This document shows, one piece after another, positions 18,394 through 26,333 of a stretch of DNA of 44,187 nucleotides (position 1 is the stretch's first letter; each line of letters opens with the position of its first letter). The DNA comes from Clostridiaceae bacterium (lineage in GTDB: Bacteria > Bacillota > Clostridia > Saccharofermentanales > Saccharofermentanaceae), in assembly GCA_012718915.1 (NCBI GenBank), contig JAAYBI010000014.1:1-44187 (forward strand), given 5' to 3'. The notes beneath the pieces are model-generated. The model was given only the letters and a program-made list of their open reading frames with translations, did no database searches and was not told the DNA's origin. The translations under genes and the position numbers were made by a program.

Positions 18394-19260
18394 TCAGTCT
18401 TGTTCCGCTTTGACTATGGTCAAGCACAGTTCCCGTAATGCTTTGATTGCAGCTGCGACGGAGATGCCGCCGGGATCGTATGTCGGAGAGAGTTCGCACA
18501 AATCGGCACCAATCACATTTGAGCCGGAAAGAGAGTGAATAGCTGTCAGCAATTCTTTGAATGATATTCCGCCGGCTTCCGGAGTGCCGGTACCGGGGAA
18601 GACACCGGGGTCCAATACATCCAGGTCAATGGAAACATACACCGGACGATTTGACAGTGTGGCGACGACTCGCTCAAATCCTTCCAAATCAAAACGTCTG
18701 CATCGCGTATGATTGGCTGCAAATCGGAACTCCTCGACGGTGCCGGAGCGAATGCCGAATTGAAAAATTGAACCGTCGCCGATTAAGTCATGACATCTGC
18801 GCATGACCGTCGCATGTGAAAATTTTTCCCCGATATATTCATCACGTAAGTCGGCATGTGCATCCAGGTGAAGAATACAAAGATCCGGGAAACGCTCAGC
18901 CGCTGCCGATACAGCACCGAGCGTCACAAGATGCTCACCGCCCAGCATGATCGGCATTTTTCCGGAATTATATATCTTCGCCGTGCGTTCTTTTATCATA
19001 GATAAGGTCTTTTGCTTGTCGCCAAAAGGCAAATCCAAATCTCCCGAATCGTATATTGGAAGATCTAAAATATCTTTTTCCAGATAGGGACTATAACTCT
19101 CAAATCCGTAGCTCTCAGCGCGAAAAGCTCGTGGACCGAATCGCGTGCCCGGTCGATACGAGGTCGTACCATCATATGGAGCTCCGAAAATGACCGCTTT
19201 GGCCCGCTTAAGATTACAGTTCAAGCCAAAAATCGATTGACTGCAAATTTCATTCTTCAT
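18394..19260 (-). CDS. speB: Agmatinase (ureohydrolase family)
   Basis: Hydrolyses agmatine to putrescine and urea using two Mn ions. The 288-residue product has all ligand motifs: GGEH (H110), DAHAD (D133, H135, D137) and SIDLDVLDP (D210, D212). GGAGGCA lies about 11 bases before ATG 19260. Direct linkage to an arginine-type decarboxylase and spermidine synthase favours agmatine over arginine, guanidinobutyrate or other ureohydrolase substrates. Confidence 0.94.
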   Translation of the reverse strand: MKNEICSQSIFGLNCNLKRAKAVIFGAPYDGTTSYRPGTRFGPRAFRAESYGFESYSPYLEKDILDLPIYDSGDLDLPFGDKQKTLSMIKERTAKIYNSGKMPIMLGGEHLVTLGAVSAAAERFPDLCILHLDAHADLRDEYIGEKFSHATVMRRCHDLIGDGSIFQFGIRSGTVEEFRFAANHTRCRRFDLEGFERVVATLSNRPVYVSIDLDVLDPGVFPGTGTPEAGGISFKELLTAIHSLSGSNVIGADLCELSPTYDPGGISVAAAIKALRELCLTIVKAEQD

Positions 19261-19289
19261 CGGTAATTATGCCTCCGTATTTGGCGATT

Positions 19290-20171
19290 TTAAGCATTAA
19301 GATCGGTCGTCTCATCAACGTTCTCTACGTTCTCTAATAATTCTTGCACATAAACCGGCAATGCAAAAGCACCTCGATGCAAATTCGTGTTGTAGTAACG
19401 TGCTTGTATTCCCCTCGACTTCCATTCCTTGGCGCCTAAATCGCTGATCGGATGGTATTTCTTGGAGGCAAAACCGAAAAGCCAATGTCCGGACGGATAG
19501 GTTGGAATGTGTGCCTGATAAACCCGGCTGATTTTGAAGGATTCAACAATCCGCTTGTGTGCACGTTGCATGGCAATGGCATCATTTTTATAGAAAGGGC
19601 TCTCGTGCTGATTCACCATAATTCCGTCGTCACGAAGAGCACGATCGCAGTTTCCGTAAAATTCTCTCGTGAAAAGACCTTCTCCGGGTCCGAAAGGGTC
19701 GGTGGAATCGACAATAATTAGGTCATAGGCATTTTCGCAATGACGGATATATTTGAGACCGTCCTCGGCATGTACTTTTAGACGTGGATTGTCGTAGCCA
19801 CAAGCCGTGAACGGCAAATACTTTTTGCTAACCTCAATGACTTCTTCGTCAATTTCCACTAAATCAATATGTTCGATTTCCGGATAGCACTTAAGCTCTC
19901 GCAAAATGCCGCCGTCGCCTCCTCCGATAATCAAGACGTCCCGTACATGCGGATGTACGGCCATGGGGATATGAACGAGCATCTCGTGATAAATAAATTC
20001 GTCTTTTTCCGTGAGCATAACAAAGCCATCAAGAGCGAGAATGCGCCCGAGTTCCGGGGAAGAAAAAACATCGATACGTTGAAAATCACTTTGCAAACTG
20101 CAGAGCTGTTGGTCTACGCGAAAAGATAATCGAACGTCCTGCGTATGATATTCAGAAAACCATAGATCCAT
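19290..20171 (-). CDS. speE: Spermidine synthase (polyamine aminopropyltransferase)
   Basis: Transfers the aminopropyl group of decarboxylated SAM to putrescine. The 293-residue protein has the Rossmann nucleotide motif GGGDGG (83-88), acidic LVEIDEEV (104-111) binding the SAM-derived substrate, and VDSTDPFGPGEGL with the catalytic Asp. I start at ATG 20171: GGAGGAT lies about six bases before it, whereas ATG 20192 lacks a site and overlaps the speA stop. The gap to speA is 17 bases. SpeD, two genes upstream, supplies its aminopropyl donor. Confidence 0.95.
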   Translation of the reverse strand: MDLWFSEYHTQDVRLSFRVDQQLCSLQSDFQRIDVFSSPELGRILALDGFVMLTEKDEFIYHEMLVHIPMAVHPHVRDVLIIGGGDGGILRELKCYPEIEHIDLVEIDEEVIEVSKKYLPFTACGYDNPRLKVHAEDGLKYIRHCENAYDLIIVDSTDPFGPGEGLFTREFYGNCDRALRDDGIMVNQHESPFYKNDAIAMQRAHKRIVESFKISRVYQAHIPTYPSGHWLFGFASKKYHPISDLGAKEWKSRGIQARYYNTNLHRGAFALPVYVQELLENVENVDETTDLNA

Positions 20172-20188
20172 GAAAAATCCTCCAATTC

Positions 20189-21637
20189 TCATTTCATGAC
20201 ATTAATAGAACCGACTTTCGGGTCTTCGGTTCCCGTCAAGAAGCTGCCTTTTTCTTTAACGTAACGGATATAATCGATAATCTCTCGGGTCACCATTTCA
20301 CCGGGCGCCAAGATCGGAATTCCCGGTGGGTAACACATGACGAACTCGGCACACACACGACCGGCACTGTCTTCAATCGCAACCGATGTCTTCTCCGAAA
20401 AAAAAGCATCACGGGGCGTATGACGAACCGTTGGGGCAATATACTCCTGGTTGAGCATGCCTGCTCGGCTACGCTTGTGCCGTCGGCGAATCTCGGATAG
20501 TGCACTGACCAAGCGCTCGATATCCCGAAGACGATCCCCGACCGAAAGATAGGCTAAAACATTCCCGACATCACCGAACTCAATTTGAATATCGTACTCG
20601 TCTCTTAAAATGTCATAGACCTCAACGCCGGCCAATCCGATATTAAGTGTATTCACGGAGAGCTTGGTAGTGTCAAAATCAAACACCGTATCACCGTTAA
20701 TACATTCTTTTGAAAATGCGTAATAATCACCGATGCTGTTGATTTCATCGCGTGCGTACTGTGCCATGTCGGCAACTTTAGCAAAAATCGAATCGCCGTT
20801 AAGAGCAAGGTTTTTTCTCGACAGGTCAAGGCTCGAGAGTAAAAGGTAAGAACCGCTCGTCGTCTGGGTCAAATTAATGATCTGACGGACCTGTTCGCCT
20901 GCCACGCGCGGGCCACACAACAAAAAAGAGCTTTGTGTCAAAGATCCGCCGGACTTGTGCATACTGACCGCTGCCATGTCGGCTCCGGCTTGCATGCCCG
21001 ACAGAGGCAGAAGATCTGAAAAACCAAAATGAGTTCCGTGAGCTTCATCGGCCAAAACCAACATATTATTAGCATGAGCCAGCTCGACAATAGCCTTAAG
21101 ATCAGAGCAAACACCATAATAAGTGGGGTTATTTACCAGAATTGCCTTGGCGTTCGGGTGGGTTAGAATCGCTTCTTTCACATCGTTAAGCGCCATGCCG
21201 AGCGGTATTCCCAGGCGCTGGTCAATTCCCGGGTTGACGTAGACCGGAATAGCTCCGGACAAAATCAGTGCGTTAATCGTACTGCGGTGGACATTTCTTG
21301 GAAGAATAATCTGATCGCCTGCCTGACAAGCCGAAATGACCATTGCCTGCACAGCCGAAGTTGTACCGTTGACCATGAAGAATGCGGAAGAGGCCCCGAA
21401 AGCGTCGGCGGCCAATTCTTCAGCCTCGCGAATTACTGAAACCGGGTGGCATAGATTGTCCAGCGGTTTCATGGAATTAACGTCTAAACTCATGCATTTG
21501 GCACCGAGAAAATCCGTCAGCTCGCGATTACCGTGCCCGCGCTTGTGTCCGGGTACGTCAAAAGGCACGACACGAAGCGCCGAAAAATCAGACAAAGCCT
21601 CCGCAATCGGCGCGCGATTGTGGTCAAGACGCGTCAT
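20189..21637 (-). CDS. speA: Orn/Lys/Arg decarboxylase family, probable arginine decarboxylase
   Basis: PLP-dependent fold-I decarboxylase of the short Gram-positive type (482 residues, lacking the wing domain of the E. coli acid-inducible enzymes). The PLP lysine is K228 in [17 protein letters not shown] (195-204) supplies the cofactor Asp D197. B. subtilis SpeA has the same layout. Arginine is favoured because agmatinase lies two genes downstream; lysine or ornithine cannot be excluded from sequence. Its ATG overlaps the speD stop by four bases (ATGA). Confidence 0.9.
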   Translation of the reverse strand: MTRLDHNRAPIAEALSDFSALRVVPFDVPGHKRGHGNRELTDFLGAKCMSLDVNSMKPLDNLCHPVSVIREAEELAADAFGASSAFFMVNGTTSAVQAMVISACQAGDQIILPRNVHRSTINALILSGAIPVYVNPGIDQRLGIPLGMALNDVKEAILTHPNAKAILVNNPTYYGVCSDLKAIVELAHANNMLVLADEAHGTHFGFSDLLPLSGMQAGADMAAVSMHKSGGSLTQSSFLLCGPRVAGEQVRQIINLTQTTSGSYLLLSSLDLSRKNLALNGDSIFAKVADMAQYARDEINSIGDYYAFSKECINGDTVFDFDTTKLSVNTLNIGLAGVEVYDILRDEYDIQIEFGDVGNVLAYLSVGDRLRDIERLVSALSEIRRRHKRSRAGMLNQEYIAPTVRHTPRDAFFSEKTSVAIEDSAGRVCAEFVMCYPPGIPILAPGEMVTREIIDYIRYVKEKGSFLTGTEDPKVGSINVMK

Positions 21638-22416
21638 CGATCCACGCCCTCGTAAACATTCGAGCCGGAAAAAACTTCTATCATTTCGCGACGAAGGTTG
21701 CTGGTAATCTCAAGCCGTTTTTGAGGCGACACTTCGTAAACATCAGTCTTAAAAAGATAGTTCTGCAAATCGATGTCTTTGATCAGCATTTTAGTGTGAA
21801 AAATATTCGCCTGGTAAACGTTGATATCTATCGCATCATAGCGAGACAAAATTCGGTGGTCTATATAGTCTTGAATAGAGACAATTTTGCGGTCGTTAAA
21901 CAATTTGTGCCCGTCGACATCACGAGTAAATCCGCGCACGCGATAATCCATTGTAATAATATCAGAGTCAAAACTGTTAATGAGATAGTCAAGCGTCGAT
22001 AACGGCGAAATTTCGCCGCAGGTTGCCACATCAATATCAACGCGAAATGTCGCGATAGCCGTCTCCGGATGAAATTCGGGGTAGGTGTGCACGGTAACAT
22101 GACTCTTATCAAGATGGGCCACAATCGTGTCGCTCTCAATGTGAGGAATCATGGCTTCCTCAGCAATCATCAATGTAACACTGGCGCCCTGTGGCTCATA
22201 ATCCTGCTTAGACACGCTGAGTACTTGAGCACCGATCATTTCGGTAAGTGTGGTCAGGATATGCGTCAAACGATCCGAATTATATTGCTCGTCGATATAC
22301 GCAATATAATCGCGCTGCTCACGTTCGGAACGTGCGTAACATACGTCGTATATGTTAAAACTCAAGGACTTCGTTAGGTTGTTAAAGCCATAAAGGCGGA
22401 GTTTTTCGTGCGTCAT
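21634..22416 (-). CDS. speD: S-adenosylmethionine decarboxylase proenzyme
   Basis: Makes decarboxylated SAM, the aminopropyl donor for SpeE. The 260-residue protein matches the E. coli-type (class 1A) enzyme rather than the short Bacillus type. Self-cleavage should occur before S105 in [13 protein letters not shown], leaving a pyruvoyl cofactor on the C-terminal chain. [17 protein letters not shown] is the standard family start, so I use ATG 22416 (GAAAGG about ten bases upstream) rather than the longer frame to 22476. It is the first gene of the minus-strand run, behind a leader of about 365 bases and a good promoter at 22789-22817. Confidence 0.95.
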   Translation of the reverse strand: MTHEKLRLYGFNNLTKSLSFNIYDVCYARSEREQRDYIAYIDEQYNSDRLTHILTTLTEMIGAQVLSVSKQDYEPQGASVTLMIAEEAMIPHIESDTIVAHLDKSHVTVHTYPEFHPETAIATFRVDIDVATCGEISPLSTLDYLINSFDSDIITMDYRVRGFTRDVDGHKLFNDRKIVSIQDYIDHRILSRYDAIDINVYQANIFHTKMLIKDIDLQNYLFKTDVYEVSPQKRLEITSNLRREMIEVFSGSNVYEGVDR

Positions 22417-22782
22417 TGCGGTTTGCCTTTCTCGTACAGATAAAAAAACGCCAGTCTTTCCTGCCTGCGGCAACAAAACTTGCGTATGTCATCTAGTAGG
22501 GACATAAAGAGGGAAAAATCCGCAATCCATATCCAGACATGTCCAGAGTCGATGCAGCTAACGCCTTCATACTCTTATTGACCATTCACAAGTTAAGTTG
22601 TGCGCGAGCACAATGGTTATAAAGTAACCAACTTATAAACTTGGGCTTTGAACCCAATCAATAAGGCAACATGAGTTGCCGATCGGCGTTTGACCCGGCT
22701 GTCCGTATGGCCTATTCACCAAAGCCTCAAAGCGATGGCGGTCAAATTGCTCTGTCCTTCTCATCGATAAGAAGAACATAAC
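22417..22782 (-). ncRNA. Long hairpin-rich 5' leader of the speD operon (candidate regulatory RNA)
   Basis: From the predicted start near 22782 to the speD ATG there are about 365 transcribed bases. Read on the minus strand it contains: a long-range stem TTTGACC/GGTCAAA (22740-22746 with 22689-22695) enclosing GGC/GCC helices; GGCAAC-TCAT-GTTGCC; TTGGG-TTCAAAG-CCCAA; GGTTA-CTTTA-TAACC; TTGTGC-TCGC-GCACAA; an ACCATT/AATGGT stem around the last; and TATGTC/GACATA with a 10-base loop. CACAA can pair alternatively with downstream TTGTG, so two exclusive folds are possible. A run of seven T occurs at 22442-22448. I match it to no known riboswitch class. A 48-codon open frame (22633-22779) overlaps part of it. 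Confidence 0.45.
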
Positions 22783-22788
22783 GTTCAA

Positions 22789-22817
22789 AACATATCACGT
22801 TTAGATACTCAAGTCAA
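22789..22817 (-). promoter_or_regulatory. Promoter of the speD polyamine operon
   Basis: Minus strand: TTGACT (22817-22812), 17-base spacer, TATGTT (22794-22789). Good -35, fair -10, ideal spacing. Expected start about 22782, giving the long leader. Confidence 0.7.
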
Positions 22818-22926
22818 CAGATATAAAAGAATCGCTCTTCGTCTGCGCTCTTCGTCTATCTCAGTGAAAATCATGAATCAACTTATTACGCGACATCACA
22901 CGGAAACTGCCGTTAACGGATTTTGA

Positions 22927-23051
22927 CGGTAATTGCGGCTCGGACCGGATTATATATCACAATCTAATGTGTGCGAAATGGCTGGATTTGTGCTGTTATG
23001 CATATATTTGCCGCCAAATCCTGATGTTTTACAACTTATGGCGGTAATTGC
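22927..23051. repeat. Pair of 10-bp direct repeats
   Basis: CGGTAATTGC occurs at 22927-22936 and 23042-23051, 115 bases apart, in the non-coding stretch upstream of the speD promoter. They might be protein sites or chance. Confidence 0.35.
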
Positions 23052-23056
23052 CTGGG

Positions 23057-23070
23057 GCGAAACGTTTCGC
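23057..23070. promoter_or_regulatory. Perfect 14-bp palindrome with central CG
   Basis: GCGAAACGTTTCGC resembles LacI/PurR-family operators in symmetry. No promoter or gene start was found next to it; it directly abuts the 18-bp repeat array. Confidence 0.35.
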
Positions 23071-23157
23071 GTCGTCGTCACACCCAGCGTCGTCGTAACG
23101 CCCGGCGTCGTCGTCACGTCCAACGTCGTCGCCACTCACACCGTCACCGACACCGAC
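23068..23157. repeat. Imperfect 18-bp GTCGTCGTC tandem array
   Basis: Units begin at 23068, 23086, 23104 and 23122, each built on GCGTCGTCGTCACGCCC; a decayed fifth starts at 23140. In the plus frame it reads VVVTP-type hexapeptides, in the minus frame VTTT-type ones. The stretch is C-rich compared with its AT-rich surroundings. The rest of the 22818-23342 gap holds no gene I can support. Confidence 0.7.
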
Positions 23158-23342
23158 ACCTCCAACACCCTCACAACCTCCGCTGCCTCGCCCGTGAGCC
23201 ATGCTGATTTCCAGTTAATATTTCTACTGCGAAGTGGTTAATACACGCTGCTTAATCTCTAAACCAACAACTCATTTGTGTGCCCCAAAGCATTATCTAT
23301 TACACTTTTCACGGAAATAGATAAGGAAGCAAAAGACTCGCG

Positions 23343-23390
23343 AAAAAAGAAAATCACCGTGCGTTCGATGGGGGGAAAAACGCACGGTGA
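23343..23390 (-). terminator. Rho-independent terminator of the serpin operon
   Basis: Twelve perfect pairs, 23379-23390 with 23354-23365, a 13-base loop, then on the minus strand TTTTCTTTTTT (23353-23343). It lies 35 bases after the serpin stop. Confidence 0.85.
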
Positions 23391-23425
23391 CGGAGTAAAT
23401 AATTCAGGAAACACAAGTCAAGATA

Positions 23426-24706
23426 TCAGCCGAGATCCGAAACGATGCCGATAAATAATATTGTGTTGTCCAGTCGGTCATAGATCGCAAAGATAAACGG
23501 GCGGTCTGCGGTAAATACTTTATATTCATCTTCAACAGGCATCGCGGTGGTGCCTACCATGACTGCCGTAGCTGCAGCGGCCTCCGCGCCTTTTTCGTCG
23601 ACGCGGATATATGTTTTATGAAGAATGTCGGAGATAAACAAATCATTCGGCGAGCCGGTCATCAAGTCAAATTCGGCAGCATCTGTGAACGCAGCATCGA
23701 CACCTAAATCCCGCATCGGGCCGACCATGCCGGTCGAGTAGTCAAATTCAAATTTCGGAAGAGCAATTTTAGTTTCTTCAATACGGCTTCCGTTGATTGC
23801 GGCATCAAATCCGCCGTTTGAGAGATCGAAGATCAGATTTTCAATATCCGAATTTTCGTCTGGGAGAATGAATGCCATCTCAAAAGTGTTATCTTTCTGA
23901 TTATCCAAAGATGCGAACGGAAGACTGATGAGAGAGAAATTATCAGAAGCATAATAGGAAGTGTCAAATTTTGCGTGCATGAAATCTGTCTCATTATCGG
24001 CCGAGTGACCGTGAAATGTTTCCTCATAGGTGTTCTCCGAAATAAAAGGTGTCTCCCACTCTCCGAGAAAAAACACGGCGTTGACCAATACTAATCGGGT
24101 CATCGGATCCAATGGTCCGTCGATAATCGAAGGGATTCTTTCGTTGGTCCTGTCGGATGTCCAAGTATTGATATCCTTTTTCGCGGTATCGGCGTCATTT
24201 TCAAAGTCAACCATGAATATGTCGCTCATGAAAGACCTGGTACAGATATCTAAGTAATCTGAATCAAACTCGAAATCATTTTGCAACCAAATCGAGTTTC
24301 CGGTTTCCATGCCGTTTTGGTTGAGACGCCACATAAGTTGACCGGCGGACTCTTGAATATCCCGACTCGTCAAGTTGCTCATTACAAGCGCATCAAGCAA
24401 CTCATCTCGAGTGTCTCCCTGTGCTCCTTCGGTGGTCATGAGCAAAGCCAGTTGAAGACTTGCAGGGGAGACACAGACGTTGCCACCGTCATATAGCAAA
24501 GCTAATACGTCAAGTCCGTATTGGTTCATCCCTTCAGAAAAGTCAGCGGGGAAAGCCGTGTGTGCTTGTTCTTTTACCTTCGCAATATACTTATCTGTAT
24601 TCTTCCCGGAGGACCCTCTGCTTTCTTTTTCGGACAATTGGCATCCGGAGAAAGCAAATGCGACGGCTGTGAGAATGCTAATTATCGTTGTTAACTGTTT
24701 CTTCAT
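23426..24706 (-). CDS. Serpin lipoprotein (serine protease inhibitor), copy 1
   Basis: Secreted, lipid-anchored serpin of 426 residues. The signal peptide ends in a lipobox-like FSGC. The serpin core is complete: NAVFFLGEWE (s3A), the hinge EKGAEAAAATAV of the reactive loop, and the C-terminal ADRPFIFAIYD signature. The Ala-rich hinge means loop insertion is possible, so it is probably inhibitory. Counting from the hinge Gly as P15 puts P1-P1' at Thr-Ala, which suggests a small-residue-preferring (elastase-like) target; this is a prediction. I start at ATG 24706 (AAAGGA eight bases upstream) rather than 24715. It follows the second serpin gene by about 50 bases. Confidence 0.92.
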   Translation of the reverse strand: MKKQLTTIISILTAVAFAFSGCQLSEKESRGSSGKNTDKYIAKVKEQAHTAFPADFSEGMNQYGLDVLALLYDGGNVCVSPASLQLALLMTTEGAQGDTRDELLDALVMSNLTSRDIQESAGQLMWRLNQNGMETGNSIWLQNDFEFDSDYLDICTRSFMSDIFMVDFENDADTAKKDINTWTSDRTNERIPSIIDGPLDPMTRLVLVNAVFFLGEWETPFISENTYEETFHGHSADNETDFMHAKFDTSYYASDNFSLISLPFASLDNQKDNTFEMAFILPDENSDIENLIFDLSNGGFDAAINGSRIEETKIALPKFEFDYSTGMVGPMRDLGVDAAFTDAAEFDLMTGSPNDLFISDILHKTYIRVDEKGAEAAAATAVMVGTTAMPVEDEYKVFTADRPFIFAIYDRLDNTILFIGIVSDLG

Positions 24707-24757
24707 ATCGTTCATCCTTTCATTTTTTATCGCGAGCAGGTCACGTTAATGGAAATA

Positions 24758-26119
24758 CTATAGTGTTGAGAGTATACCAGAAAACATCATGATGCCGTCA
24801 TTCGTGTCACAAATAGAGAACCAAAACGGACGATTGGCATTGAACTCAAGAACGACTTCCGGCTCGGGAATAGCGGTTTCGTACATGATGACTGCAGTTG
24901 CGGCCGCGGCTTCGGCACCTCCCTCGTCGATTTTGATGTAAGTCTTATGAATAATGTCAGATATGGCAAGTCCGTTATCGCCGTCAGTCATTCCGCTGAA
25001 ATCCGCATCGTCAAAAGCTAGGTTCATCCCGAGAGACCTCATTGTCGACACCATAGATGTGCTGTATTCGTATTCAAACTTTGGGATAGAGATATCGACT
25101 TCTTGGATTGTTGCTGAAGTGACAACTTCAGCAAATGTCATTTCTTCCACTTCGGATATGGCATCATCCATGTCATATCCCGATTTGGGCAAAATGAAAG
25201 ACATTGCATTGGACGATAAGGAATCATCTCCGACAAACGGTAAAGCCAAATATTGAAATGTGTCTCCTTCGAAATACGGTACATTAAACCGGGCATGCAT
25301 AAATGGAACCGAATTTGTTGAATTTACGCCTTTGAAATCTTGATCATATGTATTATCGACGGCAAATTCGTATTTCCAATCGCTCAGAAAATGAAGCGTA
25401 TTGATCAGCACCATTCGCGTGTCGGGGGATAAGTCTTCGACGATTTTAGGGATTTTGTCGTTAGTGTTTTCGGAGGTCCATGAATTGATGTATTCTTCCG
25501 CTTGTTTTGCGTTCGAAATGTAATCGACTTCGAAAAGCTCGGACGCAAATACTTTGGCGCATCGCTCGGCGTAATCGCTTGAAACACCATAATCTTTCTG
25601 GAACCAAATTGAATTCGCTGCATTGAGTCCGTTTTGGTTTGCCCGCCACATGAGTTGGGATATCGTATTATCGAATTCTGCACTCTCAATGTCGGAGATA
25701 TGAAGTGCGCTCAGCATTTCTTCGCGTGTGTCGCCTTTGGCTCCGGTTGCGGTCATCAGTAAAGCCAATTCCAAACTTACCGAAGATATCATTAAATTTT
25801 CGCCGTTATAAAGCGCTTTCAAACTGTTGATACCAAATTGATTCATACCGTCGACTGTATCCGCGTCCATGCTCCGGTAGAATTGTTCAGACAGCGTCGA
25901 TTTTTCTGCCAACGGCGTTGCCAGTAAAGTCGTCGCGTTGGAATTTTTGATTTTGCTGGTTTTCGAGACTTCGGTTATCGAGATTTCGGTTTTCGAGACT
26001 TCGGTTTTCGATTTTTCGGATAGAAGTGTCATGTTATTACATGAACTCAATATACCCATCAATAGAGTAAGAGTTAGTGTAAGAGCCAGTAACTTTGGTC
26101 GTTTATTATGATTATTCAT
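24758..26119 (-). CDS. Serpin lipoprotein, copy 2
   Basis: First gene of the serpin pair: 453 residues with signal peptide and lipobox LSSC near residue 27. A repeated linker follows, built from four 15-bp units. The serpin domain shows NTLHFLSDWK, the hinge DEGGAEAAAATAV and the signature NANRPFWFSICD. Predicted P1-P1' is again Thr-Ala (YET-AIP), while flanking loop residues differ from copy 1, so the two may inhibit different proteases. AGGAGAGGT precedes ATG 26119 and a promoter lies at 26171-26199. The two proteins are clearly paralogues produced by an old duplication. Confidence 0.93.
   Translation of the reverse strand: MNNHNKRPKLLALTLTLTLLMGILSSCNNMTLLSEKSKTEVSKTEISITEVSKTSKIKNSNATTLLATPLAEKSTLSEQFYRSMDADTVDGMNQFGINSLKALYNGENLMISSVSLELALLMTATGAKGDTREEMLSALHISDIESAEFDNTISQLMWRANQNGLNAANSIWFQKDYGVSSDYAERCAKVFASELFEVDYISNAKQAEEYINSWTSENTNDKIPKIVEDLSPDTRMVLINTLHFLSDWKYEFAVDNTYDQDFKGVNSTNSVPFMHARFNVPYFEGDTFQYLALPFVGDDSLSSNAMSFILPKSGYDMDDAISEVEEMTFAEVVTSATIQEVDISIPKFEYEYSTSMVSTMRSLGMNLAFDDADFSGMTDGDNGLAISDIIHKTYIKIDEGGAEAAAATAVIMYETAIPEPEVVLEFNANRPFWFSICDTNDGIMMFSGILSTL
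25960..26019. repeat. Four 15-bp in-frame tandem repeats in the serpin 2 linker
   Basis: Units at 25960, 25975, 25990 and 26005, each a variant of TTTTCGAGACTTCGG. On the coding strand they give a KTEVS-type pentapeptide between lipid anchor and serpin domain. Unit number could change by slippage without shifting frame. Confidence 0.8.
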
Positions 26120-26170
26120 TGTTATTACCTCTCCTGAATTACTTTCTTACTTATTAGACGAATCAATTTC

Positions 26171-26199
26171 ATTTAATGTTTCGTTTTTCTCGTTGTCAA
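26171..26199 (-). promoter_or_regulatory. Promoter of the serpin operon
   Basis: Minus strand: TTGACA (26199-26194), 17-base spacer, TTAAAT (26176-26171). The expected start is near 26164, about 45 bases before the serpin 2 ATG. Confidence 0.65.
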
Positions 26200-26254
26200 T
26201 CCCGATATTGTTTGTCGAACCTTGTCGCGACTGCTTTTTTCGTGCGTTTTATAG

Positions 26255-26263
26255 TGATAAAAT
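26255..26263 (+). promoter_or_regulatory. Possible extended -10 for the ATP-grasp fusion gene
   Basis: TGATAAAAT reads TG-N-TAAAAT, about 70 bases before ATG 26334; no good -35. Divergent from the serpin promoter. Confidence 0.35.
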
Positions 26264-26333
26264 GGGATTAAGCATTTTCCGCCCGCATTCGGCAATGGGG
26301 TCGTTTCGGTTACTTGTCAATGAGGTGGCGCTT

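Noticed and set aside
22636-22652. tRNA T-arm-like hairpin (minus strand TTGGG-TTCAAAG-CCCAA)
   Set aside because: The T-loop pattern fits, but the preceding hairpin cannot make a seven-base anticodon loop and no acceptor stem pairs, so it is not a tRNA gene.
23068-23157. CRISPR array
   Set aside because: The 18-bp units are contiguous and have no spacers; no cas genes are present.
22933-23241. Possible 102-codon gene covering the GTCGTC array
   Set aside because: TTG start without a ribosome site, low-complexity product, no promoter. Kept only as a repeat.
26193-26333. 47-codon N-terminal extension of the ATP-grasp fusion protein
   Set aside because: It crosses the serpin promoter, and GAGGTGG directly precedes ATG 26334.
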